This document shows positions 26,766 to 37,646 of a stretch of DNA of 64,000 bases, piece by piece (the first letter of the stretch is position 1; every line of letters begins with the position of its first letter). A model generated the notes under the pieces. That model was not told the DNA's origin and made no database searches. It saw only the letters and a list, made by a program, of their open reading frames with translations. Position numbers and translations under genes: made by a program. This DNA is from Cystobasidium ongulense (lineage: Eukaryota > Basidiomycota > Cystobasidiomycetes > Cystobasidiales > Cystobasidiaceae): positions 248,001 through 312,000 of the forward strand of contig BQUP01000002.1 of NCBI GenBank assembly GCA_022835595.1, in the 5' to 3' direction.

Positions 26766-27098
26766 ATGATAAGTGCAAGTAATTGAGTGCTACAGAGCGA
26801 ACTGCTTTGCTCTGCTGGGTAGAGGAAATGCATTCTGTTTTAGTCGTGATACAAAGACGCTGAGTGGAGCGCACAAACATAGTCTTCGCAGTTTCGTGTA
26901 GCATAGCGGTGGTAGTGGAAACAGTCAGTCAAACAGAGTCATTTCAAACAAAGACGACCACTATAAAATGCCTAAAGACTCTGTCACATTGTCTTGCTCG
27001 ATCAGCTGCAGTCGGGTCCAAGACACCGTAGGTTTGGATGGTCACAGTAGAGAATAGTGCAGCTTTTTCTTCTTCTCACAACCGCACATCATGCATCA
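26766..27098. other. Intergenic: SCC2 3' UTR and DUG2 promoter/leader
   Basis: 333 bp. The distal part carries a TTTTTCTTCTTCTCAC leader-like tract and an ATG at 27091 that opens a 3-codon upstream ORF ending across the DUG2 start. Confidence 0.5.
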
Positions 27099-27102
27099 AT
27101 GA
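27091..27102 (+). promoter_or_regulatory. Three-codon upstream ORF overlapping the DUG2 start
   Basis: ATG CAT CAA TGA at 27091-27102 encodes Met-His-Gln. Its TGA shares the ATGA tetranucleotide with the main start ATG at 27099-27101. If the mRNA starts upstream, ribosomes would have to terminate and re-initiate or leak past it. The sequence is seen; the regulatory role is inference. Confidence 0.5.
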
Positions 27103-30100
27103 CTCCAAAGACCTCTGGTATGTCTACACAAAGCTTCTCTACAATGTTGATACGGCCGGCGCGAAAGAAGTCTCAACTCCGACCTGATGATTTGCATTTG
27201 TTTATCATGTAATGCAGAACCTCAGAGGCCAATCTCTTCGCTCACACTCCCGGAGAGCAGTGCATTGTGTCTCGCACACAACGACAAGTACATCTTCGCT
27301 GGACTGCCCTCCGGGCTGATTCGCGTGTGGGATACAAACACACTTCAACTACGAGGCGACCTGGTCGGACATGGGCGCAGCGTGCTTGCTCTGCTATACG
27401 TGCAAGAAGGCAGGAACAGCTGGCTCATTAGCGCTTCTGCTGACTCAACAGTCAGAGTATGGAATGCAGCTACTCTCAAGCCAATCTGGAAGATACGTCC
27501 TCCGCATGATGGCTTTGGCGACGTCTTGAGCATTGCCTACGCGAACAGAAGGATAGTTTTCGGTTGTCAGTCGTGCGCTTTACTGGTGAGGAGGCATTCT
27601 TTCAGACTCAGTATATCTACCGCACGTAATAACGCTTGAATTCGTATCGCACATAGTGGATACAGCTGCCTGTGGACCCCGACGTTCTCGACGGCTCGAA
27701 AACGCCACCCAGCAGGCAAGAAGAACGCTACCACAAATTCTTTGACTCCCAGCCAGCTCTGGATCTTTCGCGGGCTCATGCTGCTGGTTGGTCTGCTTAT
27801 CTGCATTTCTCCTTATCGTGTGCTAACGCCTGTATCGAATAGCTCACGGACGGCTATACAGCAGCCTTACAGAGCTTAGCCTGGTCTCTTCGCGTTCCTC
27901 TGCCAGCTCGACTTCGCTGTGTGACATTGCGAAGGCTGTTGAGACGCCGGCCGAGGTTGTAGATGGTCTCACAGTCGACCAGGAGGTTAGTATCTAGTCA
28001 TCACGCCTCTCAGCGCGATTGCTTAGCTGACCTCACCCCGCAGGATGTGTATCTGTCTGCTCACTATGGATACATTTACTCTGCTGTAAATGTCGAGTTA
28101 GAAGGACAGAAGTATCTTGTGACTGGATGTAAGGCAGACTTTATACGAAACTCCACACAAGCTGATTCTGGCCCGCAGCTGGCGACGGTAGCATCAAAGT
28201 ATGTCCCCGGTACATTGTCTAAGATGGACAATAGACTAATGCCGCGAACTAGCTCTGGAAATGGACGACCCACGGATTCGAGTTCTGGACATCTTTACTC
28301 GAGGAACAGGACGATGGCATCATCTCTCTTGCCGTACGCAACAACACCACGCTTTACGCAGGACTACAGGGTGGTTCCTTGCAAATCTTTGACCTAAATA
28401 CGCTCACCCTCATACGGACACTATCGATTGGTGATGCCGATGTGCTAGCTATCGTACTTACAGACGACGGCTGTCTCGCGACCACAGCAGACGGCATGTT
28501 GTATCTCTACAGTAACTCCTTCATGCTGGAGGCTGCCATCAAGGCGCATGAGGGCTTAGCACTAACCTGCGCCGCGGCAAATGGAGGAACGGTCGTCTAT
28601 ACTGGAGGCAACGATAGTACTCTTCGACTCTGGCACTTCGAAATCCAACAAAACAGGTTCCCCACCCGCTCCGAGGCCCTTCAAGGTACAATGTCTTGCA
28701 AAGTGCCGGCAATGTTCACGGAGACTGATCAACATTTTCTTGCAAGGCCGCCTATTCAATCTGCTAGCAAGCTTTGTGCGATTTCGATCCATCAGTTCAT
28801 CGGAGGAATACAGAGAAGAGGTATGTAACACGCTTTGCCGGCGCTTCAGAACGGACTTTGATGTCGTCCCATATAGTGCCGTCAAACGGCTTTGTGGCTG
28901 AAGGATACGCTTGGTAGTCTGGGAGCAAATACTCTTTTGGTATGTCAGCTGGGATGTGTTCTGGACATGGAAGGCAGCTGATACTACATATTCCAGTTGC
29001 CTAGTCTGCAAGGCCGTAACCCTATTGTCCTATCGACTTTCTCCCCCCGCAAGCCATCGACTCCAACGGGAACGCCTCGTAAACGCATTCTGTTCTACGG
29101 CCGTAGGTTGGCTTTCAAAACATAAGCATCGGATGGTTTCTAAATTGTGATGCAGACTACGATGTTGTAAACTCGAAAGGCGACTGGACAACATCGGACC
29201 CCTTTACGTTGACCGGCATTGGCGCTCATCTGTATGGCCGAGGAGTCATCGATAACAAGGGTGTGTTTATTTTCAGCTTGCAGTACCCACCGTATCTGAA
29301 ATCCCTTTGCAGGGCCAATCATTGCGGTAGCTGTAGCCGTCGCAGACCTGTTGGAGCGAGATGAGCTGGAACTAGATGTTGTACTACTGCTTGAAGGCGA
29401 GGAAGAAGTGGTAAGTCTCTGAAAATTACCAAACGGGTATGCATCATCCAGGCTGATGTCGGTGCATGAGCAGGACAGTGCAGGGTTCCGGGATGCTGTG
29501 GCTAAGCATTCTGACCAGATTGGTACGTTGAAGAAGCTAGAGATAGGTTTACGGTGAGCTAACTATCTTGATTCAGGTCACATTGATGCTGGTAAGACCG
29601 ATTAGACGTTCCGAAAGTTTGCTTCACAATACTGAAGCATGTCCTTTTCCGACAGTCCTCGTCTCGAACTCGTATTCTTTGAGCGAAGATCTGCCGAGTC
29701 TCATGTTTGGTCTACGTGGACGAATCAACCTAACGGTGAAAATCACGTCGGAGAACCCTGACCTCCACTCTGGTATAATGGGAGGCATCAGCGTACGTCC
29801 CAAAAGCCTGATAGAGCATTTTTGATGGTTGCTGACAGCATGCAGATTCTAGTCTGAACCGCTCATTGATATGACTCGCGTACTTGCAACGCTCATCGAA
29901 GCAAAATCATCCAAAGTCATGGTAGATGGCTTCTACGATCAAGTCCGTCAATTAGATAGGTGCGTATCTCAATCGCCGCACCTTCTTGGGGCCGCGTTTT
30001 GAAGTCTTGGCGCCCCCTTAGGTCGGAAGAAGAAGTCTATGATGCGATTATGGAAAGGTGCCCAGAGTCTCTTCTTCGAAACCTTGTACAGCATTCCTGC

Positions 30101-30862
30101 ATACATGATGTTCGAGCAGCGTTGATCAAGTCATGGCGCGAGCCCAGTCTGAGGTAAGCTCTCGTAACCTGAGCATGGCTTGCCGTCAGAATGAATTTGG
30201 CATGTATTCAACGATGTTACAAGGAACTGATTTGGAGGTTTTGATAGTATACACGGCATCGAGGTTAGCGGACCGTCCATCTCAACAGTCATACCTCGCG
30301 AGGCGCGAGCAAAAGTTTCGATCCGAACAGGTAAAGAGTGCCTCCTGTGCTGTAATACGAGCTACTAAGCACCATTCGTTTTTCACAGTTCCCGACATGT
30401 CGCTTAAGAACACTTCTGCCGCAATTGTCCGATATTTGGAAGCGCGATTTGCAGAACTAGGAAGCGAAGGGAATCTGATAAGCGTTACCATTGACTCCAA
30501 TGCACCCTGGTGGATAGCGGATCGTCAACATCCATATAGCAAAGCAGCAGAAGAAGCAGTGCTGCAAGAATGCGGGGTAAGCCGTGTCCTGAACCCTCAG
30601 ACACTACGGAACTGATTTCTCCCTTGTCTTCCAGGTTCCGCCCCTGTGGATCAGGGAAGGTGGCAGTTTACCTAGTTTACCTTTCCTAGAGAACCATTTC
30701 TCCGCGTGTGTTGTCCATCTTCCAATGGGGTCGCAAGGCGATCATGCACACTTGGTGGACGAGAGAACAGCCATCGTGAATCTACAAAGAGGCAAGAACT
30801 CGGTTGAAAGATGGTTGCAAGCGCTGCCAGGCGTTGATGGCACTGCTAGAAGCTCAGCGTAG
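27099..30862 (+). CDS. DUG2: DUG2: WD40 plus M20 peptidase-like subunit, glutathione degradation
   Basis: Subunit of the Dug2-Dug3 glutamine-amidotransferase-like complex that starts the gamma-glutamyl-transpeptidase-independent breakdown of glutathione. Twenty exons give 860 aa (yeast Dug2 is about 878): 27099-27117, 27218-27585, 27657-27786, 27843-27985, 28044-28128, 28179-28198, 28253-28685, 28747-28820, 28877-28939, 28997-29102, 29156-29260, 29313-29410, 29474-29522, 29577-29591, 29656-29792, 29853-29959, 30022-30153, 30248-30330, 30389-30576 and 30635-30862. The N-terminal half has WD40 blades (ASADSTVRVWNA, TGSGDGSIKLWKW, GGNDSTLRLWHFE). The M20 half has FYGHYDVV (metal-ligand His and Asp), HLYGRGVIDNKGPI, LEGEEEVDSAGF, SGPSISTVIPR and a final GDHAHLVDER. 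Exons of 20 and 15 nt are required for frame. It is convergent with SF3A1; the stops are 120 bp apart. Confidence 0.94.
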
Positions 30863-30982
30863 GGAACAGGCGATTCTAGCCCTATTTACGGCATGAACGG
30901 TTTTCCATGTTTTGGGCTAGGTTGGACTCGTTGTACAACAGAAAAGACATCCCGTGCAATCAACCACATGCGCCGACGACAA

Positions 30983-33153
30983 TCATTGCTTTTGTCGCTT
31001 GTTTGCATCACTGCTTTGATCAGCTGGCCTCGCCTGGCCGGCGGCGTATTGCTGTTGCTGCTGCTGCTGATCCTGTTGCTGTTGTTGCTCTTGGCCCGGC
31101 TGTTGCTGATACTGCTGCTGATAAGCTTGCTGGTTCGGGTCATAGTAGCCTTGCTGAGGATACCCTTGTTGCTGGTAGCCTTGCTGAGGGTACGCTCCAT
31201 ACTGCTGATACCCATTGTGTTGGCCCGGCTGCTGCTGTGGTACTGGTTGCTGTTGTGGCACAGCTTGAGCCTGCGGATTGGGTGCAGCGGACAAAGTCGC
31301 ACCCGAGAACGCTCCGGGAGCACTGATAAAAGGCCCCGAAGCAGCTGCCTCGGCTGCAGCAGCAGGCGGAGCATCGGTTCTGCGGGGACCAATATTGCTT
31401 TCGACTGCGGTAAGACCCTTGGCTTTGTGCAGAGCGGCGATCTGCTGGTCAAGATTTGCACCAGACTGGAATCTTTCAGTTGTCGTAATGGCAGAACTTG
31501 TATAACCATCCCAGACTGCAGTTTCCCTCTCTTTCTTTCGCAATGCTTCTTCTTCTTCCGCCTTGCGTCTGCGTGCGTCGTCTTCTTGCGATCCTGCAAA
31601 AATATCTGTTCTTCTTGAAGCAATCTGTCGTAATGAAGCGGATACATCTGTTCCAGCTGCGACCATATTTGCGGCAGTACGTTTTGCATCGGCTGCCATT
31701 TGTCGCTCCTTCCAGCGTGGATCGAGGAGCTCGATACGAACATGCTCTTCCATCTCGTTTTCTGGAATTTGCTGCCCGCAAATTCGGCAGGTGGAGGTCG
31801 CAACTTTCTTCGGTCTCTGGGATTTGGGAATGTAATCTTTGCGAATCTGTATAGAACAAGCAGGAAATCAGGAAATTTGAGGTTGAAATCGCCGTCGCGC
31901 GCGAAAGAGTAACTGGAGCTCACCTTGATAGGTCCATTGGCTGCATTTTGAGCAGCTTTGGCTTCCTGCGCGGCAGCTTGGTCGACCTTTTTAACGAGCT
32001 CGTCGGCTTCATCGTCACTCATTTGCATCTCAGCGTCGTCCGCCTCTTGTGATACAGCGCCTGAATCTACGGCTGCGTCTGGAACCTGCTTGCCTTCCAT
32101 GATCATGGCTGCCATCTTCTTCTGTGCCATTGTCATATTCTCAATCTCGCTCTTCGACATGGGCGGTGGCAAGTCGAGCAATTCGTCCTGCTCGGTGAAC
32201 TCGACAGTCGTAACTACAATGAACTGCAAGAGACAATCAAATGTCAGTATTTGAAGCGACGGTCGATAGTGTGATGTCCTGCTCACGTCTTGCCAGTCAA
32301 TGGAAGCGAAAGCCACGCGTTCCTCCTCGGCCGCAGTATCTTCAGCTTGCTTCCTGGCATTTGCGTATTTCTGCCATTCAACACGGTCCTCAATGCTCTT
32401 GGAGACTTCACGTCTTGCAATAGCTTTTCGCTTTTCTTCTGTATGCAATAATGGGTCGTATTCTTGTGTGTACCCTGCTAGTCGGTCTAGCATGTCAAGC
32501 GTTTCCTTTGGTGCCATCAAGATCTTGGTGTATTGCTCCACAAGACGGTTGAAGTAGCCGAAAAGGGAGTGTGAAGGGCGCAAGAAGTCGAATTGATAGT
32601 TGCCAGACTCGCGAGCTTGGAGATCACCTGTGAATGCACGCCCTAGTCGAGCGGTAAATAAAGCCGTGAGCTTGAGGATGTCGTGATCAACAGCAGCCAT
32701 GTGTGGTCTTCCTGTACTGATGAATTCGAAAGGATGAGGCTCTGGGACTGTAGGTCTGCCTTCGTCTACTATTTCTCCAGCTGCTCCTGCGAGTGCTTTC
32801 GTCGCTGCGCTAACGGCATCAGCGGTAGGCTGTCCAGCAGCAGCACCGGCAGCACCCATAGGGGTAGAGCCTCCTGCTGTTCCATCTCGGAATGCCTTGA
32901 GTCTGTTCTGGTAGTATGTATGGTAGGCATCGGTCTCGTTCAAGAATCCGAATCTCGAGTCTGTCTTCTCGCGGGCGCGGATCTTCTCTTCAAAGGCTGC
33001 TGGGTTGGGGTTCTTGGCAATGAAGGCTGCAGTCTTGTCTACGATGGATCTGATGTCTGGGGGAGGCAGAATGATGCCTTCGAATGCGTCCTTGACAGCT
33101 GCTGAGCCATTCGTTGCTGCAGGTGCAGGCGACGGACTTGCGACGTCGGCCAT
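30983..33153 (-). CDS. PRP21: Splicing factor SF3A1/Prp21 (U2 snRNP)
   Basis: SF3a subunit of the U2 snRNP needed for prespliceosome assembly. Three exons (minus): 33153-32287, 32223-31924 and 31846-30983, giving 676 aa. Two SURP/SWAP modules are visible: VDKTAAFIAKNPNPAAFEEK with SRFGFLNETDAYHTYYQ, and LTALFTARLGRAFTGDL with YQFDFLRPSHSLFGYFNRLV. The PRP21-like central region (FASIDWQDFIVVTTVEFTEQ, then DLPPPMSKSEIENMTMAQKK) follows. A zinc-ribbon-like CRICGQQIPENEMEEHVRIE and the LLDPRWKE motif come next. The last about 110 residues are Gln/Tyr/Pro-rich (YQQQGYPQQGYYDPN repeats). The ubiquitin-like domain found at the end of animal SF3A1 is absent. The ATG was chosen as MADVASPSPAP, just ahead of the first SURP. 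It shares a 193-bp divergent promoter with TRP2. Confidence 0.95.
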
Positions 33154-33346
33154 GGCTGCGATCCTTGCAGTGAGCACCTACTATCAGACCGACGACTCTT
33201 TGCTGTACTGTCCTTGCTGCTTGATACGTTGTTGGAGAGACGAAAAGCAGCTCCTCGTCGACAATCCGTCTTTCTTGTCCACATCGACTTGAAAAAGTTA
33301 CAGCTACAACGTGATCGCCAGCAAGCGGCAGACAGCTGTGCAGACC
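33154..33346. promoter_or_regulatory. Compact divergent promoter, SF3A1 / TRP2
   Basis: Only 193 bp separate the two start codons, so both core promoters and both leaders must fit or overlap here. No TATA box was seen. Confidence 0.6.
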
Positions 33347-35148
33347 ATGGCGAGCAGCAGCAGAGGCGCGGTGAGTGTGCTTGTTGGATGCCTGCTGTGG
33401 TGATGAGGGCTGCTGGCTGATTGCTCTTGATTTCGCTATACTGCGGTGACTCGCACACTCGCCCACTTGCACTGGAAATGCAATACACGATGGACAACAG
33501 CCCTCCCCATCTCTGGATGCAGCAAAGGAACTCTACAGCACGCACTTCAAGGCTGGCCATAACACACTCCCCATCTCGCTCTCTCTCCCTGCTCCAGACA
33601 CCCTCACACCTGTGATCGCATACTTGCGACTGACCGACGGGGCTTCATCCAGCAAATCAAGCTTCTTGCTCGAGAGCGTCCTTCCTGGCTCCACTCAAGG
33701 CCGCTACTCCTTCATCGGATGCGGTGTGTCTTGTCTCCAATTCACTGACAAATTCGGTAAACTGACTGACTCACGTGCGAAAATGAAAATAACTTTTGAC
33801 AGATCCGAAGCAAGTCATTCGTGTTGATCCTGGTTCAGGCGACCCTCTCGTGTCTCTTGAAGAAACACTGTCGTCCTACTCTTTGATTCCCCTCCCTCCC
33901 TCGGCCTCTCACCTTTCACCTCCATTCAAAGGTGGAGCAGTCGGCTACGTAGGATACGACTGCATATACTCTTTCGAACGTGTCCTCAAGACATACAGAC
34001 CTGCAAAGGACGAATTACAAATACCAGACGCATATTTCATCATTTCAGACGCTATCGTCGTCTTTGATCACCTATTCGGTAGCGTTAGCATCTGGAGTCA
34101 TCTTCGTATCGACGACCTGTCTCAACTAGAGTCGGAATATGCAGCGACCGTTGCGCGAATGAAGGATGTCGCGAAGCGTTTATCACGATCCGATGTACCC
34201 CTTCCCAAGCAGGCTCCTATACAGCCGTCAGTCAATCGTGAAGCCGCTTCAAACGTTGGCAAAGCAGGCTATACTGAGTTTGTGCGCAAACTTCGAGACG
34301 AACATATCGTAGCTGGCGATATCATCCAAGCGGTACCCTCACAACGTCTATCTCGGGAAACCGACCTTCATCCTTTTAACGCCTATCGCTATCTACGACA
34401 AGTCAACCCTTCGCCGTACATGTTCTACATCGATTGCGTTGTGCCTTCCTCCACCGACACCTCATCCTCTTCCTCGTCTTCCCTCCAGCTCGTTGGCGCT
34501 TCTCCAGAGTGCTTACTATCCGTCGACCCTGATCGCTACGTTACAAATCACGCAATAGCGGGAACGATAAAGCGTGGTGTGACGCCTGCAGAAGACCAAG
34601 AGCTAGCTGAGGTACTCCTTTCAAGCATAAAGGATCGTGCAGAGCATGTCATGCTTGTCGATCTAGCAAGGAACGACATAAATCGCGTCTGCAAGCCTGA
34701 AACGGTTCAAGTGAAAGAGCTAATGGCCGTTCAACGTTTCTCGCATGTTATGCATCTCACTTCAACCGTTCAAGGTCAATTACGGGACAATCAGACCCGA
34801 TACGATGCTTTCAGATCTATTTTCCCAGCTGGTACAGTCTCAGGAGCACCAAAGATCAAAGCCATGCAACTTATCGCCTCTCTCGAACCATCCACGAGAG
34901 GTGTCTATGCTGGTGCAGTGGGTAGATGGAATTTCGGGACCAACAAAGACACGCAAGAGTGCGATACTTGTATTGCTATCAGAACTATGCTTTTCAAGAA
35001 TGGGAAGGTATACTTGCAAGCGGGAGGAGGTATTGTCTGGGATAGTGAAGAGGAGGCGGAATATCAAGAGACCGTAGACAAGCTTAGCGCAAATGTTAGA
35101 ACGCTGCAGCAGGCAGAGGAATTCTATGCCGAGCAAGAGGCCATATGA
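33347..35148 (+). CDS. TRP2: Anthranilate synthase component I
   Basis: First committed enzyme of tryptophan synthesis: chorismate plus glutamine (or ammonia) to anthranilate, with the TRP3 glutaminase subunit. Exons 33347-33370, 33501-33723 and 33803-35148 give 530 aa. The open frame of the second exon has no ATG; splicing intron 33371-33500 supplies MASSSRGA, which fixes the start. The tryptophan feedback motif LLES is present (SSFLLESVLPGSTQGRYSFIG). Catalytic-domain motifs follow: GDIIQAVPSQRLSRE, AGTIKRGVTPAEDQELAE, HVMLVDLARNDINRV, AGTVSGAPKIKAMQLI and GGGIVWDSEEEAEYQET. A short Ser-rich insertion (TDTSSSSSSSL) lies before GASPECLLSV. It appears complete and should be feedback-sensitive. 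Confidence 0.96.
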
Positions 35149-35551
35149 ATCAAGGCTGTAGACAAACACATTTAGCAAAACCATAACACAGACAGTATCA
35201 CGCTTGCTAATCATAGCTACAGCTCCTATGCAAGTCACTAGAGTTGGTTGCAGTCTACATACATCCCATCATTCCTCTGAAGTTATCACACAGTGTTGCT
35301 ACCATAGGGTGCGAATGTCAATTTGTCCAACCGCTCGCCTTCGACTGAACGTTGTCCTCCTCGCACTGATATTTCAAGCTGATGTTGTTGCTGGTAGTTT
35401 GAATGCAACAATGTTTATCGCTAATGCGCCCACATCGCGCGACTTGCACAAAGTCTCTGCCTGCCTCACAAACATAGGATGGTGCGTGATCTTATGACAT
35501 TCGTCTGAGACCTTACATTCGTTCTTTGCAGGTCTTTCGAAAAACCCTCCT
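35149..35551. other. Convergent intergenic region with a small secreted-like ORF
   Basis: 403 bp between TRP2 and the first tandem orphan. On the plus strand, ATG 35315 to the stop ending at 35497 opens 60 codons with a hydrophobic stretch (LNVVLLALIFQADVVAG) like a signal peptide. Without introns or a known family I do not call it a gene. Confidence 0.35.
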
Positions 35552-36425
35552 TTATGCTATCAAACAGTTTGAGGCATCTTTCTTCTTTCCATCCAAGCCT
35601 GATTGGGCCTTGTCTACTTCGTTCAAGTATCCCAAGCTGATACTGTTGTTGGTGGTCTGAATGTGGCACATGTCTAGCAGGTCATCCTCGTCGTCCGTGT
35701 TCTTGCTGTCTCCATTGCCTGCAGAGATATCCTGTGGCCGGATACGATAGGTAGTGGTATTACTGGAAGATCCAGCGGTAGAAGGTGTTATCATGCTGTT
35801 GACTTTCAAGCCGTCACTGAGGTGAATCTTTGCATTCGTTGTGCGAGTTGTGACGATGCCGTTGAAGTCAGCGGGGAAAGCGACAAAGACCTTGCCTAAG
35901 ACGATAGTCATCAGTCAGTGATACCGGTTTCAGTAGTGCATAGAACGATGGACTGACTGTTTGTCGTCTTTATATTGAAGACTACGGCTTGCCCATCATC
36001 CTTGTCAGGAAAGACGGTAGATATGGTAGCATTTGTAGTCTCGAAGTTGACCTCAGCGGTGCGGGGAATAAGACCCTGAAGGTAGACAGATGACTTGATA
36101 GGCGAGTTCGTTGTCTTGATGAGCACATCAGGTGCAGACTTGCTCTCTCCAATGCTTACGATGTAGTCGTCTTTTATGGATTCGTTAGCCCGAATGATTG
36201 ACCTGCACCAAGCGACAAGGTCGCATTAGCGGGAGGTACTGCATAGCGATGAGCTGGAAGCAGCGCATACAAGGGCGCTTGTGCTCGCTGAGCTGATGCC
36301 GGGCGTTGTCTTCTCGCTGGCCCGCTGTCCGTTTGGTCAGCAGCCTGCCCCACGGAGGTCGAGGCCGAAGGCGTCGACGAGGCCGCTTCATCGTAGCTGG
36401 GCGGTGGAAGGTCCTGGCCAGTCAT
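35552..36425 (-). CDS. Uncharacterised fungal protein A (beta-rich, tandem paralog)
   Basis: Family not firmly recognised; the pattern resembles uncharacterised fungal DUF7330-type proteins, but this is from memory and unverified. Exons (minus) 36425-36203, 36170-35958 and 35895-35552 give 259 aa. The N-terminus is proline-rich with PPPSYDEA (a PPxY-type site), then low-complexity Ser/Ala. The remainder is strand-rich: DDYIVSIGESKSAPDVLIK, SSVYLQGLIPRTAEVNFETT, KVFVAFPADFNGIVTTRTT, and CHIQTTNNSISLGYLNE near the end. The first intron (36171-36202) is only 32 nt but has a CTAAC branch-like element and restores frame. There is no signal peptide. The next gene to the right on the same strand is a paralog sharing the PR-x-A-x-V, FP..., and P-x-DF-x-G-x-I pattern. 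Confidence 0.7.
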
Positions 36426-36767
36426 AGCAGCGCTAGGTGAGATGGATAGCGAGACTTTTGTTGAGCAATCTACAACCAGATCAGTTGTCCTGAAGGAAGC
36501 CTCTTCACTTGCACGTCAGGCGAAGTATTAATGGATGTGCACGTGTTCTTTATCAAGGAAGCACCGCCACCGAAATCCAAGTTGATGGAAAAGATGAATT
36601 GCCGAAGATGTGAAAGATACATAGAAACGGAAGACATGTTTGGTGACAACGTGTAAAAAAAAGGTAGATCCGGCATGAATGTCAATGATCTAATTCTCAA
36701 AATGCAGACTGCATCGGAATGAAAGCTGGTGAAGTAAGGAATGGTGAAATAAGGAACCCAGGAAAGT
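36426..36767. other. Spacer between tandem paralogs A and B
   Basis: 342 bp: promoter of A and 3' flank of B. No coding unit was seen. Confidence 0.45.
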
Positions 36768-37646
36768 CTACGATACGGTGCACTCTCCACCAAGCTTGGA
36801 AGTCTCCTCATTGAAGACCTTCATCTCATCTGTATAACCGACCTTCACAAGACCATGACTGCTAGTTACTCGACAGATATTGCTCTGTTCGAAGGCGAGC
36901 TGTTTAGCATCTTCCTTTGTATCGCGAGGAGAAGGTGTTGGCTGAACACGATATACGGTAGCAGAGAGGTTCTTGGATGCCTGATAGTTGTATACCCTCG
37001 AACAATTCAACTTTAAAGCGCTACTTCTTCCGACGTGTCCTACGAGAGTCTGCAGGACGATGAAACCATCGAAATCACGGGGCAGGCCGACTTGGACCGT
37101 ACCTGCATGATAAGGCAGGAGTATCAGCTCGTCTCTTTCGGTGCGTAGTCCAACAAAGAAAAAGACTGACCGTGGATCGATGAAGCACACATATGTACTG
37201 GCTGCTTTTTCTCGTGCTCAGGGAAAGTGCAAGCAATTTTAGATTTACCCGAAGAGACAGCAACATTTGCAGGTCGAGGTACAGAGCCTTTGAGAAGGAA
37301 ATGACCATTGAAAGGAGTTCCATGGGTCTTCAAGTGTATATCGAATCCTGACTTGTTGTCCGAGATATCTGTTACTATATGTTTGAACATTCCATTACTG
37401 GCATTGTCATCCATCGACTCGGAGGGCTTCATGAAGATATCACTGTAGTCAAGTGTAAGCACATCGCAATAACACAAGCGCCTACCTTCGAGCAGTAAAA
37501 ATGGTAAGAAAAGCTTACAAGAAAGCTTTCTTGAACGAGACTTCATCGCGAGCATCTCGGTCAATGACCCCTTGAATCGAGGAGAGCGATAGACGAGGGT
37601 CGGCATGTTCCACGAGGCCACATTTCTTCTCATTGTGGGCATCCAT
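36768..37646 (-). CDS. Uncharacterised fungal protein B (tandem paralog of A)
   Basis: Exons (minus) 37646-37519, 37442-37171 and 37102-36768 give 244 aa starting MDAHNEKKCGLVEHAD. As in A, the body is strand-rich and Ser/Thr-rich: SGFDIHLKTHGTPFNGHFLL, KGSVPRPANVAVSSGKSK, GTVQVGLPRDFDGFIVLQ and CRVTSSHGLVKVGYTDEM. The two proteins align through these blocks, and the third exon starts at the same place in both (A: KVFVAFPADFNG; B: TVQVGLPRDFDG), supporting tandem duplication. The PPxY-bearing N-terminus of A is missing. There is no signal peptide or membrane segment and no known catalytic motif. Confidence 0.72.

Noticed and set aside
30893-31618. Plus-strand Leu-rich frame of 241 codons resembling a membrane protein
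   Set aside because: It is the antisense of the Gln-rich SF3A1 tail (CAG/CAA read as CTG/TTG); the sense frame is clearly SF3A1.
30886-33177. Single uninterrupted 763-codon gene on the minus strand covering SF3A1
   Set aside because: The frame reads through two introns and loses the SF3A1 sequence after 31924; splicing recovers the zinc-ribbon-like motif and the Q/Y-rich tail.
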